Source of the DNA: Sporisorium sorghi
Taxonomy: Eukaryota; Basidiomycota; Ustilaginomycetes; Ustilaginales; Ustilaginaceae
Direction: 5' to 3'
Assembly: GCA_023212695.1 (NCBI GenBank)
Contig: JALCCG010000072.1
Coordinates: 1-64,000, forward strand
Length of the DNA: 64,000 nt
The notes under the pieces were generated by a model. The model was not told the origin of the DNA, did not search any database, and was given only the letters and a program-made list of their open reading frames with translations. Positions within the stretch are counted from its first letter, which is position 1, and each line of letters opens with the position of its first letter. Shown here one piece after another: positions 39,966-49,671 of the stretch. The translations under genes were made by a program, and so were the position numbers.

Positions 39966-40427
39966 ATCAACTTCAGAGCTTCAGCAGGCGTTGTCAGCAT
40001 GTGCAGTAAATTAAATTAAATTAATCATTCGAGAAGAGGCAGCTGTCGATCATCTTTTGGCGTTTAAGCCTCAATCGCGCTTTTCGGCACTCGACCGTTA
40101 TAGCCGAGAGGAGATTTTTTTTTTTTTTTTTTGATTGTTCGGCGACGTGAGCGGCGAATTTTCGTCTGTTTCTTTATCGCGAGTCTCGAAATCCGTTCAC
40201 AGTTGCCGCGTGACTGTGGAATTTCAGGCGTTTTTTTTTTTTTTTTTTTTTTTTTTTTTCTTGAGACTTTGTTGTTTTTGCCAAGAAGCGCTCTTTTCTG
40301 TGACTCGCCAGCTCCTGCAAGTGCCTGCACTTTCGTGTACACCATCCTCTTCTTCCTTCTTATCCACGTCAACAACACACTCGAGAACGGAATTTTCCCT
40401 TCGTCCATACATTCCTACATCACAATA
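39966..40427. other. intergenic, promoter of the aminotransferase gene
   Basis: Contains T runs at about 40113-40132 and 40231-40259. No gene was recognised. An in-frame extension of the aminotransferase back to 40131 passes through poly-Phe and was rejected. Confidence 0.55.
40231..40259. repeat. poly(T) tract, about 29 nt
   Basis: Homopolymer some 170 bases upstream of the aminotransferase start codon. Confidence 0.8.
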
Positions 40428-41660
40428 ATGCCAGCACCAACCTCAGCAGCCGCCGTGGCTGCTCAGCAGGTTCAGCAGGCCGCGTCCACCTCGACCATGG
40501 CCCCACTCAATGCCGACCTTCTACAAATCAATCTCAACGAGATCCCTGCCGCACCGGATTTCGACAACCTCGTCTTTGGTCAAAAGTTCTCGCCGCACAT
40601 GCTCATCGTCGACTGGAACCACAAGACCGGCTGGGGTGTTCCTCAGATCAAGCCGTACGGACCTCTGTCGCTCTCGCCCGCCGCGCCGGCGCTGCACTAC
40701 GCCAGCGGTCTGTTCGAAGGCATGAAGGCCTACCGCTCCTCTGACGGTTCGGGCAAGATCCGTCTCTTCCGGGCTGACAAGAACATGGAGCGCATGAACC
40801 GTTCCGCTGCTCGTGCCGGTCTGCCCACGTTCGACGGTGAGGAGTTCATCAAGCTCATCAAGCAGCTCGTCCGGATCGACCGCGAACACGTACCCCACGG
40901 TGCGGGCCAGACGCTCTATCTGCGCCCCACGCTGATCGGCACGCCAGACACGCTCGGAATGGGCGTCCCCACCGAAGCGCAGCTCTACTGCATCTGCAGC
41001 CCCGTCGGCAACTACTACTCGTCCGGCACCGGCTCCAAACCCGTCAGCCTGCTCGCTAGGACCGACGTCGTCAGAGCCTGGCCCGGCGGAACGGGCTGCT
41101 ACAAGCTCGCTGCCAACTACGCCGGTGCTACACGACCCGCTATGGATGCGCTGCTCGAGGGCTACCACCAGGTGCTGTGGCTGTTTGGGCCCGATCGACA
41201 GCTCACCGAGGTCGGTGCTATGAACTTGTTCGTTGTGTTCCGTGACCAGGCAACTGATGGCGAGGAGACGCGCTACGAGGTCGCTACAGCTGCGCTCGAC
41301 GACGGCACGATCTTGCCTGGTGTTACGCGCGACACTATTCTCTCGCTGCTTCGTGCCTACAAGGCTGGCAATGTCCAGCTGGCTGGTTTGCCCAAGCCGG
41401 AGAACATCACCATCTCGGAACGCAAAGTCACCATGGACGAGATCACCGACAAGGCCGCACACGGTCACATTGCCGAAGTGTTCGGTTCGGGCACCGCCGC
41501 CGTCGTCTGCAGCGTCGACAAGATCGGGTTTGAGGGTGTCGATATCCCTATCCCTATTCAGGAGGATGGCATGGGCACGTTCATGCGATCCATGCTGCAC
41601 GAGGTCACGGGTCGACAGTGGGGTGCAATCCCCTGTCCCGAGTGGAGCAGCGTCTGCTGA
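40428..41660 (+). CDS. BAT: branched-chain amino acid aminotransferase
   Basis: Intronless, 410 aa. A PLP-dependent class IV aminotransferase interconverting Leu, Ile and Val with their 2-oxo acids. Visible family motifs: FGQKFSPHMLIVDW, LHYASGLFEGMKAYR, LYLRPTLIGT, GTGCYKLAANYA with the Schiff-base lysine K226, GAMNLFVVF, LPGVTRDTIL and EVFGSGTAAVV. The N-terminal 30 residues are Ala/Gln/Ser-rich with no basic residues, so a mitochondrial presequence is not obvious and a cytosolic isoform is more likely (inference). I chose the ATG at 40428 because the frame upstream is poly-Phe. Confidence 0.95.
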   Translation: MPAPTSAAAVAAQQVQQAASTSTMAPLNADLLQINLNEIPAAPDFDNLVFGQKFSPHMLIVDWNHKTGWGVPQIKPYGPLSLSPAAPALHYASGLFEGMKAYRSSDGSGKIRLFRADKNMERMNRSAARAGLPTFDGEEFIKLIKQLVRIDREHVPHGAGQTLYLRPTLIGTPDTLGMGVPTEAQLYCICSPVGNYYSSGTGSKPVSLLARTDVVRAWPGGTGCYKLAANYAGATRPAMDALLEGYHQVLWLFGPDRQLTEVGAMNLFVVFRDQATDGEETRYEVATAALDDGTILPGVTRDTILSLLRAYKAGNVQLAGLPKPENITISERKVTMDEITDKAAHGHIAEVFGSGTAAVVCSVDKIGFEGVDIPIPIQEDGMGTFMRSMLHEVTGRQWGAIPCPEWSSVC

Positions 41661-41803
41661 GCGTTTTCACCTCAACACATCAACTTTTCTCGCAATCTGC
41701 TGCAACGGCCACTCCTGCTTTGTATACCATCAGTCACTCGCATTAGAATCTAGACTTTCACAAGAGCACTTTGCGATTGCGTGTCTACAGCGTACGAACC
41801 TCT

Positions 41804-43483
41804 CTAGATGGTATATCGGAAGTACGGCGACTGTTCTCCACGCAGCAGCACGTCGATCTTTCTCCTATCCGCCTCGCTCATCGTTCCTTCCCCTGCCACT
41901 GCCGCCCCACCAGCCGCCTCTTTCTCCGCATCGACGTCACTCGCACTCCCCGCCTCACGCGCCGCGGCCGCAGCCGCCAGCGCATCAGCACGATCCCTCG
42001 CCCGATTCACGCGCCAGAACTGCAAGCTGCACGCCGCACTCACCACCACACCCAACAGCAACAGCCCGGCACTCACCGCCGTGCCCTTGACGTAGTACGG
42101 CTTCTCCCTCGCCGGGAACAGATGCGTGCCCAGCAGCGGGCCGCACTGCCCAATCGTCGCAAAGATCACCAGCCCCAGGCCCTTCTTGGACTCGCTGCTG
42201 GCCTGGTTCGCCATGAGCCACATGTACAGAATCGGAATAAACGGGAAAAGGCCGTTGATGATGAGCCAGACGCCGACGTAGCGCGCCGCGGTGGAGCGGG
42301 CACACGCGAGCATCAGGTAGCCTACGGCGCCCACGATGAGCAGCAAAGTGCACACGGGTCCGCGGATTTGCCACCGGTCCGTGAGCCGGCAGAGGATGAG
42401 CGAGAGTATGAACGCCAGCACGTAGGGTGGTGCGGAGAGGCCCTGGGCTCTGATGCTGCCGAAGCCCATTTGGGCGATGAGCGTGGGAACGTAGACGGGC
42501 ACGGACGAGTAGCCGACGTTGATGATGAAGAAGAGCATGGCGGTGGTGTAGGAGGTGGGGTCGAGGAAGGCCGAGCTGGCTTGCGACCAGTTGATCTGGC
42601 GTTGCACGCGGGTGGTCCAGCTCGGTGCGGCCGTGTCGGTGGCTTCGGCGGGCGGAGGAGGAGGAGGAGGCGGGCGGAACAGCCTTGCTTCAGCAACCTG
42701 CTTCTCGCGCCCCGTCAAGAACCGCGCCTCCTGAATACTGTTCGGCAGAACCAGATACGCCACCGGCACCATGAGCAACGTCGGGATGCCCTCGATCAAA
42801 AACAGCAATCGCCAAGTCGCCAGCGACGTATGCGCATGCACCAGCCCGTACGCAATCGACCCCGCCACCGCCGCCGACACCGCACCTCCAGACACAAAGC
42901 ACGCGAACCGCACGCCGATCTCCGTCCGCGGATAGAAGAAACTCAGGTACAGCGCCCACCCCGTCCCATACCCTGCTTCGGCCACCGCGAGGAAGAAGCG
43001 CGCCGCCATCATGCCACCCCAGCTCGTAGTCGCCGCTTGACACACTCCAGCGACGCCCCAGGCGAACACGCAGAACGCAATCCACACCCGAGGCGGGACG
43101 AGCTTGTACATGAACACCTGGAACTGGAAGATGATGTACGCAATGTAGAAGATGGTGAGCAGCCACTGGAACTGCGCATCGCTCATGTTGAGCGAGGCCT
43201 CCATGCCGGCGGTTTTGGCGTTGCCGATGACCGCTCTGTCCAAAAGCGCCACCAAATAGAGTGTAAATGACGTTGCAACGATCCGAATGTCGAGCTTGCG
43301 CCGGATGGCGGATTCTTCGTCGTCCAACCACCATTTGGTGAGTTTCGAGTGCAAGGCGTCGTTTTGTGCCGGTGTTTGCGATTTTGTGCTCGAGGTGGGC
43401 GAATCGGTGCCGTCTCTGGCAGGCCTGATGTGGTCTGCGCCCTCGTCTGGTTGGACGTCCTTGTCCTTGAAGTCGTAGCTCAT
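41804..43483 (-). CDS. MFS transporter, allantoate/nicotinate (Dal5/Tna1) type
   Basis: Intronless, 559 aa from the ATG at 43483 (the frame continues upstream to 43588 without family similarity). About 12 membrane helices are seen. Motifs typical of fungal anion:cation symporters include RRKLDIRIVA at the start, LFYIAYIIFQFQ, ARFFLAVAEAGYGTGWALYLSFFYPRTEIGVR (MFS A-like loop), LATWRLLFLIEGIPTLL and a central loop rich in Pro. The late motif MANQASSESKKGLGLVIFATIGQCGPLLGTHLFP is the Dal5-family signature. Relatives carry allantoate, nicotinate, pantothenate or dipeptides across the plasma membrane. The C-terminal tail is Ala-rich and hydrophilic. It is followed on the same strand side by an amidase gene. 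Confidence 0.87.
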   Translation of the reverse strand: MSYDFKDKDVQPDEGADHIRPARDGTDSPTSSTKSQTPAQNDALHSKLTKWWLDDEESAIRRKLDIRIVATSFTLYLVALLDRAVIGNAKTAGMEASLNMSDAQFQWLLTIFYIAYIIFQFQVFMYKLVPPRVWIAFCVFAWGVAGVCQAATTSWGGMMAARFFLAVAEAGYGTGWALYLSFFYPRTEIGVRFACFVSGGAVSAAVAGSIAYGLVHAHTSLATWRLLFLIEGIPTLLMVPVAYLVLPNSIQEARFLTGREKQVAEARLFRPPPPPPPPAEATDTAAPSWTTRVQRQINWSQASSAFLDPTSYTTAMLFFIINVGYSSVPVYVPTLIAQMGFGSIRAQGLSAPPYVLAFILSLILCRLTDRWQIRGPVCTLLLIVGAVGYLMLACARSTAARYVGVWLIINGLFPFIPILYMWLMANQASSESKKGLGLVIFATIGQCGPLLGTHLFPAREKPYYVKGTAVSAGLLLLGVVVSAACSLQFWRVNRARDRADALAAAAAAREAGSASDVDAEKEAAGGAAVAGEGTMSEADRRKIDVLLRGEQSPYFRYTI

Positions 43484-44572
43484 CTTGAGCGATGATGATC
43501 GAGGTCGTGGATGGTGGTGCGAAAGGAAGACATTCCAGTCAGAGACAGACGACCTTGTCCAGAGCAAAAGAAGATCAGGGTGACACATCGTGCAACCCCC
43601 ACACTAACAAAGTGAGCTTGACCAGTGCACCACCAGGCCCCGCCGCAAGCACAAAGCGAGCTGCTGCTGCATCGGCTGCGTGGCGGCGGCATCGGATGAA
43701 GTCGCCGCTTTCAACGTGGGAGTGGGGGGTTCGTGCATCAATGACGGGTGGCCCACAGCAGCTGTGCGAGTCCCATTCATTCCCAGTGGTTCGCTTCGGT
43801 TTAGCGTCCTGTTCGGAAAACCTCTACAAGCTCGCGATCTCGCTTGGCTTTTGGCGAGGAGCGTACTCGGCGAATTCCATGCGGTCCTGTCAAACTCGCC
43901 GCCGCTTCCTTTTTTGGGCGGAGTCTCGGCGGCAGGCGGGCGGGCGGGCGGAATCTTTCTGTCGTGACGTTTGACTGCGATGCAGAAGACGTTTGGCAAG
44001 AGCGAGTTGCAGAGCGAGACTTTTCTCCTTCGCGATATGGTGGGACGCATGGGACACAATGAGAGGTCGAGAGCCCTGATCCCTCGCCTCGGATCTCTAG
44101 TAACACCCACACAACCGTTAGCGGCTCAGCTGGTGGAATCCGATGGGACGCCTTCGCTCAATCAATGACTGTGGCTCTCGTATATCGCTCTGATCTTGAC
44201 CGTACGGAGAAGTACTCGAAAGGAAGCTTGAGAATTCAAGTACTGATCCATCTAACCTGTGCTCTGTATATACATGTCAATCTATCAGGAAGCTGGCCGC
44301 TTCCCTGGGCCTCTGCACAGCCTCCTTCATCAGCGCTGTCCCCTTCATCCCCTAGATGAGCTTGATGAAGCGCCCAAGGCGCAATCCTTAGCTCTGGGCC
44401 GAGGGCTGAAGCATCCACATGAGGAGATCCGATCTCATGACATTGTCTCCACCACTGGACAAGATACGCTCATCGTGACGATCCTATGTTCACTCGCTCT
44501 AAACTGCAAGACTAAACAGTTCGAGCGTCAACTGCCTCCAGGCTTGCATCATCAAGTTCCTTTCCTCTGTGA
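43484..44572. other. intergenic, no gene recognised
   Basis: 1.09 kb between two minus-strand genes: promoter of the transporter and 3' end of the amidase. Open frames up to 190 codons overlap the amidase 3' end antisense and look spurious. Confidence 0.55.
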
Positions 44573-46624
44573 CTACGACTGGAACAAAGCTCTAGTGAAA
44601 CTTCCAGGACCAAATCCGACCGCCGACTTGGCCTCACCTTGCGAGAGCAATTCACCCTGCGGACCGACCTTATTGACCCACTCCGACCCCCTCTCTTTCA
44701 GCGGCGGCAGAGCGTCGTCGACCAACCTCATAATGCCGATCGCCTTCTCCTCCGTATACGGCCTGGTGACCACCTGCACGCCCACGGGCAGACCATGCAT
44801 CCTGTGCGCATTGTACGCCGTGCGGTAGAGCAGGAAGTTGCACACCTTGCTCGTGTCCCTCCAGCTCGTCTCCGCGGCCCACCTGCCGAACGCCCTGCTC
44901 TGCTCGGGCGAGGCACTACGATAATCGCTTTCGTGGTGCGAGTCACGAGCCGCATCGACGCGCAGCACGGGCAGCACGGCGACGGACGCCTTGGTGATGT
45001 TGTACAGCACCGTCGAGCCTGCCATGGCCGAATTGTGGATCGCCCCACCGTGCGGCACCGCGGGACACGCCTGCGTGGGCGCGATCAACGCATCCAGCGC
45101 CAGGTCGTGCCACATCGCATGGTTCCACCTGTCCACAAATCGCTCGCGGCGCTCCAGCACATCGGCATGTTTCGCGGCCGACATGCGCCCCGTCGATGCG
45201 GCCAGCTCTGCGTAGATGCGATCGCGCACAATGCAGCGCAGGAAGAACACGACGATGGCGCTCACCCAACGAGGGATGCGAGCCAGAGTGACGAGGACGC
45301 GGATCTGCGCAATGATGCGGTCCGGACCCGTGTAGCTGCTCTCGACGTTGCGGAAGCCGTCGGCGGTGATGAGGCGGAGGAAGATGCGCATTGCCTCGAG
45401 CGTCTGCAGCTTGCGCGGCTCGATCTCGACCAGCTCCATCTGCGTGTTTGCGTACGTTTTGCGCAGGGCAGCGACGCACTCGTGGATCGCGCGGTAGCAC
45501 GCGGGCGTCGTGCGGTAGATGCCGTCGCCGACGACGTAGCCGATGCGCAGCGGAGTTCCGCGGGTTTGCGCCATGCCGAGCGGGTTCAGCCAGGCCTCGT
45601 TGAGCACCACGGAAGTATGCGCATCGCCGAGGTCGAATTTGGCCATGAGCTCGTCGTTCTCCACCGCCTCGTGCAGCACCGCCGCGTCCGTCTTGTCGCG
45701 CGGTGCACGCAGCCACTTGGGCACATGCTGCCGCGCCACCTCGACGAACATGGTCTCCACATCCGCCGCAGTCCGACACATGGGCCCCGCTACAGCCGTG
45801 ATGCTCTCGAAACCCTTGCCGAAATCGCACTGGCCGTGGTACGACCACCTGCCCGCGCTCGGCTTGACCGAGTAGATGCCCGTATGGTGCGCAGGGATGC
45901 GCAAGCTCCCCGCGATGTCGGTACCGATGCCCGCCGCGGACCCATCGCAGGCGAGGAGGGCAGCCTCGCCGCCGGAGCTACCACCCGAAGTGTGCGCGCG
46001 GCTGTACGGGCTGAGCGTGGTGCCGAAGACCGGGTTGATGCTCTCGAACGTCATCAGCATTTGGGGAACGTTGGTCTTGACGAAGAGTACAGCGCCGAGA
46101 TGCTCGCAGATGGCGGGGATGGCCGCGACGCCGCCGGTCTCGGCGGGCTTGGCGATCCATTTCGAGAGACCGAGCGTGGTCTTGACGCCGTGGTAGTGGA
46201 ACGTGTCCTTGATCGAGATGGGTACGCCGTGCAGCGGGCCGACGAGCTCGCCTGTTGCGGCAAAGTGCGCATCGAGCTCGGCTGCACGCTGCAGCGCCTG
46301 GTCGATGAAGACTTCGGTGAGGCAGTTGGTGCGCAGCTGCGCTCGACGCGTGGCTCGGACGTAGGCGCAAAGGACTTGGGTGGAAGTCCATCGTCGGGCT
46401 CGGATGCCCGAGGTGATCCCGGCGATGTCCGAGCTGAGGATGTCGAGGTCGTGCTCGGCGAGGTTCACTGACAGGCCACGGTAGGGGCTCTTGCTATCCT
46501 GAACGACGAGGGCTTTCCTGTCGGGCGTCTCGTCGGGCAAGGCATGTCGAAAAGCAGCGTTGCGGTCGGCAACATGGCTCTCGATGGCCTTTTGCGTCGC
46601 CGACTTGCCTAACAACCCCAGCAT
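44573..46624 (-). CDS. amidase-signature hydrolase, FAAH-like
   Basis: Intronless, 683 aa from the ATG at 46624; the frame extends to 46768 but that part is not conserved. The Ser-Ser-Lys catalytic triad is visible: K139 in PISIKDTF, S216 in SGGSSGGEAAL and the nucleophile S240 in GTDIAGSLRIP. The S216-S240 interval of 24 residues equals that in mammalian fatty-acid amide hydrolase (S217/S241). Other motifs: GPLHGVPISIKD, KTNVPQMLMTFE, HTGIYSVKPS. The enzyme hydrolyses an amide bond to acid and ammonia or amine; fungal relatives act on small amides or N-acyl amines, and the substrate here is unknown. No signal peptide was seen. A Dal5-type transporter gene lies next on the same strand. Confidence 0.9.
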   Translation of the reverse strand: MLGLLGKSATQKAIESHVADRNAAFRHALPDETPDRKALVVQDSKSPYRGLSVNLAEHDLDILSSDIAGITSGIRARRWTSTQVLCAYVRATRRAQLRTNCLTEVFIDQALQRAAELDAHFAATGELVGPLHGVPISIKDTFHYHGVKTTLGLSKWIAKPAETGGVAAIPAICEHLGAVLFVKTNVPQMLMTFESINPVFGTTLSPYSRAHTSGGSSGGEAALLACDGSAAGIGTDIAGSLRIPAHHTGIYSVKPSAGRWSYHGQCDFGKGFESITAVAGPMCRTAADVETMFVEVARQHVPKWLRAPRDKTDAAVLHEAVENDELMAKFDLGDAHTSVVLNEAWLNPLGMAQTRGTPLRIGYVVGDGIYRTTPACYRAIHECVAALRKTYANTQMELVEIEPRKLQTLEAMRIFLRLITADGFRNVESSYTGPDRIIAQIRVLVTLARIPRWVSAIVVFFLRCIVRDRIYAELAASTGRMSAAKHADVLERRERFVDRWNHAMWHDLALDALIAPTQACPAVPHGGAIHNSAMAGSTVLYNITKASVAVLPVLRVDAARDSHHESDYRSASPEQSRAFGRWAAETSWRDTSKVCNFLLYRTAYNAHRMHGLPVGVQVVTRPYTEEKAIGIMRLVDDALPPLKERGSEWVNKVGPQGELLSQGEAKSAVGFGPGSFTRALFQS

Positions 46625-47040
46625 CTTTTTACGATAGTCGTACAGGGTTCTGGCGAGAAGGTGTTGGTGGTGATGGTTGTGTCGAGAGAGAGCAGGAGAG
46701 AAAGCAAGGGATCTCGTTGCATGGGGACATTCTTGACAGACAGACAGGCACAAAAAAGAACAGGACATGCATGAGCCGCGGAGGCTGTTTTGTCACACGA
46801 TGTATGGTTACCGCCGGTTTTTCCGCGATCTAGCCCCCTCAGATCTCATCGGGTCTGGGCAATTAAATCGGGCCAGATTTGCTCAAGTTACGCGCTCGGC
46901 GTTGTGCACGGCATGAATTTTCGAAATTTTTTTTTTTTTTCGAGATTATTCAGAGTGTGTGAGTGCTGAATTGCGGTCGAAAAGCGAACGTGTTTCATGC
47001 ACGCGCGGGAGAGCGGTGTTGCTGTTGAGAATTGAGCAGC

Positions 47041-47064
47041 AAAAAAAAAAAAAAAAAAAAAAAA
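47041..47064. repeat. poly(A) tract, 24 nt
   Basis: Homopolymer in the amidase/UDP-glucose dehydrogenase divergent region. Confidence 0.8.
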
Positions 47065-47163
47065 GGTTTAGCTGCAGGTCCACGTTCTGACCTTGAAAAT
47101 GAGCCATTTCCAGTGTCAGGCGCTCCCGTGTTTGAATTGAAAAAGGCATTCAAAGGCGAGAAA

Positions 47164-47199
47164 GCTGCACGAGCTGCACGAGCTGCACGAGATGCACGA
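47164..47199. repeat. 9-bp tandem repeat, four units
   Basis: Three perfect copies of GCTGCACGA and a fourth with one change (GATGCACGA). Confidence 0.9.
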
Positions 47200-47938
47200 C
47201 GGGTCTCGTTGAGACCGAGGCGAGCCACGTTTTTGCGAGACGTCCTTTCTCTCGAAGAGCAACGAAAGCTTCGCATCAGCTTTGTGCCAGCTTCTAGCGG
47301 AGGCCATTGAGGAGGAATACTGACAATGAAGATGCTTGGATGAAAGGCGGCTAGTACAATGAATGGACGCCGAAGAGCCTCTGAGTGTCAGTGTTGCTCT
47401 GCACTGCAATCAGTGCAGATCTCCGGAGAGTTCAGGATCGCGCAGAAGGCACCCTCGAGGTCGGTGGCTTTGGAACTCCTTCCCAGATGCGAAACCTCTG
47501 AGCATGTGCTCCGGTCGTCCGAGTGGCCCTGATCAGCCACAGACCACAGCCAGCTCCAGCCAGCTGGCTCACCAGCTGCCTTGCCGATAGGCGTTGTTGG
47601 CCTTGGCGCTTCTACCCGCTGGTACGCAGCAACCAGGCTACATGCTCTTCAGGGTTTTCTTCGTTCGAGCCATCCAAAAAGTGTTGCTCTTTCTCCCTCG
47701 CCCTCTTTCCCCCGGCCCTTTGCTCTCCCTTCTTAGAAAGCGAGATACAAAGTCGCCGTCGTCCGGTCCTAGCTTCACGACCACCAACTCCAACACCTTC
47801 CGTTCCTCACCTCGGCTCTCCCTTCGCCTTTTGCCCCCGCCTTCAAGCACCGGTCCTTTCGAGAGGCAGCCCATCATCCCGTAGCCCGCAAATCTTCCCC
47901 CTTCGAGCGCGTCAGGCCCTCCAAACGATCGCGCCACT

Positions 47939-49450
47939 ATGCCTTCAACCGTGCTCAACGGCACCGCCAACGGCTCCTCCAGCCAAACTTCCATACAATC
48001 CGTCCCCTCGCACGTCCGCACCATCTGCTGCATCGGTGCTGGCTACGTCGGCGGCCCGACCTGCTCCGTCATCGCGCACAAGTGTCCGCACATCAAGGTG
48101 ATCATCGTCGATGTCAACCCCGTGCGCATTGCGGCGTGGAACTCGGACGTGCTGCCTGTCTTCGAGCCCGGTCTCGACGAGGTCGTACGCGAGTGTCGCC
48201 GGCGCAACCTGTTTTTCTCGACCGACATTGACGCTGCGATCCAGGAGGCCGACTTGATCTTTGTGTCGGTCAACACGCCCACCAAGACGTCCGGTGTCGG
48301 TAAAGGCTTTGCGGCGGATCTGCACTATGTGGAAGCGTCTACGCGTCGGATTGCGTCGGTGGCGACGAGCAGTAAGATCATTGTGGAAAAGTCGACGGTG
48401 CCGTGTCGCACTGCCGCGAGCATGCGTACGATCCTGGAGAGCAATTCGAGCTACACGGCGGACGGGACGTTGATTTCGTTCCAGATTCTGTCCAACCCAG
48501 AGTTTCTGGCGGAGGGTACGGCGATCCGCGATCTGATGGCGCCGGACCGCGTGCTGATCGGCTCGCTCGATACGCCCCAGGGCAAAGCGGCGGCGAACGC
48601 GCTCAGCGAGGTGTACCAGAACTGGGTCGACCCGGCGCGCATCTACCAGACCGGCCTGTGGTCGTCCGAGCTCAGCAAGCTCGCCGCCAACGCCCTCCTC
48701 GCCCAGCGCATCTCGAGCATCAACTCGCTCTCGGCCATCTGCGAAGCCACGGGCGCAGACGTCGATGAGGTCGCCCACGCCTGCGGCCTCGACGCCCGCA
48801 TCGGCCCCAAATTCCTCAAAGCCTCCGTCGGCTTCGGCGGCAGCTGCTTCCAGAAGGACATTCTGAACCTGGTGTACCTGTCGGAATCGCTCGGACTGAG
48901 CGAGGTCGCCGACTACTGGCACCAGGTGATCAAGATGAACGAGTACTCGAAATCGCGCTTTGCGCGCAAGGTCGTGTCGACGCTGTTCAACACGATCACC
49001 ATGAAGAAGATCGCCGTGCTCGGATTTGCCTTCAAGAAAGATACGGGCGATACCCGCGAGTCGGCCGCGATCACGCTGTGCAAGTACTTCCGCCAGGAAC
49101 GCGCGCAGATTGCCATCTACGACCCCAAGGTGACCACGAACCAGATCATGCTCGACCTCACGGAGCCGGGCGTGCTCGACGACGCCGCCGCCGTCCAGAA
49201 GCAGGTCAAGATCGCAGCATCGATGAAGGAGGCGTGCGTGGATGCAGAGGCCGTGATTATTTGCACCGAGTGGGACGAGTTTGAAAACGCAACGGCGCAG
49301 GATTGGGACGAGATCTACAAGAGCATGAAGAAGCCCGCGTTTGTCTTTGACGGTCGCGGGATCATCGATGCCAAAGTGCTGCGCAGCGTCGGGTTCAAGG
49401 TGCACGCTGTGGGCAAGGGCCCGCTCATCGTTGACCCCATTTGGGCTTAG
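47939..49450 (+). CDS. UGD1: UDP-glucose 6-dehydrogenase
   Basis: Intronless, 503 aa. It oxidises UDP-glucose to UDP-glucuronate with two NAD+, supplying glucuronate and xylose units for wall or capsule-like polymers, in the cytosol. The N-terminal Rossmann motif [16 protein letters not shown] is followed by [47 protein letters not shown] and [12 protein letters not shown]. The catalytic thiol is C303 in [10 protein letters not shown]. The C-terminal domain has [16 protein letters not shown] and ends [12 protein letters not shown]. Length is close to animal and fungal enzymes. A 25-residue Ser/Thr-rich N-terminal extension precedes the Rossmann fold. Confidence 0.96.
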   Translation: MPSTVLNGTANGSSSQTSIQSVPSHVRTICCIGAGYVGGPTCSVIAHKCPHIKVIIVDVNPVRIAAWNSDVLPVFEPGLDEVVRECRRRNLFFSTDIDAAIQEADLIFVSVNTPTKTSGVGKGFAADLHYVEASTRRIASVATSSKIIVEKSTVPCRTAASMRTILESNSSYTADGTLISFQILSNPEFLAEGTAIRDLMAPDRVLIGSLDTPQGKAAANALSEVYQNWVDPARIYQTGLWSSELSKLAANALLAQRISSINSLSAICEATGADVDEVAHACGLDARIGPKFLKASVGFGGSCFQKDILNLVYLSESLGLSEVADYWHQVIKMNEYSKSRFARKVVSTLFNTITMKKIAVLGFAFKKDTGDTRESAAITLCKYFRQERAQIAIYDPKVTTNQIMLDLTEPGVLDDAAAVQKQVKIAASMKEACVDAEAVIICTEWDEFENATAQDWDEIYKSMKKPAFVFDGRGIIDAKVLRSVGFKVHAVGKGPLIVDPIWA

Positions 49451-49671
49451 AGACTCGCGACACTCTGTTGTCGATCTTCTTGTGCAAAAGTGGCTTCTGA
49501 TGAGCCGTCTTTGCAAGATACCCCTCCTATCCATTCGGCCCTGCAGACCTCTTTTGATTCTCGCTCTGCCTGCAACACAGACCAGTCCCGTTCATGCAAT
49601 GCACTTTGCCTTGTGATCTGTGCATCGTGATTCACCGCACGACTGCAAAAGTTTTTCGTGCTGATTGTCCG

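Larger units (their letters stand above)
46625..47938. other. divergent intergenic region, no gene recognised
   Basis: 1.3 kb between amidase (-) and UDP-glucose dehydrogenase (+). It contains a T14 run (about 46926-46939), an A24 run (47041-47064) and a 9-base tandem repeat (47164-47199). The last 250 bases are a C/T-rich leader of the dehydrogenase gene. Confidence 0.55.

Noticed and set aside
40131..40427. N-terminal extension of the aminotransferase
   Set aside because: The frame passes through poly-Phe from a T29 tract; the ATG at 40428 gives the normal family start.
44639..46471. 610-codon open frame antisense to the amidase gene
   Set aside because: No recognisable domain; a codon-bias shadow of the amidase, whose catalytic triad is intact.
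47945..49534. 529-codon open frame antisense to UDP-glucose dehydrogenase
   Set aside because: Compositional shadow; the sense strand encodes a complete conserved enzyme.
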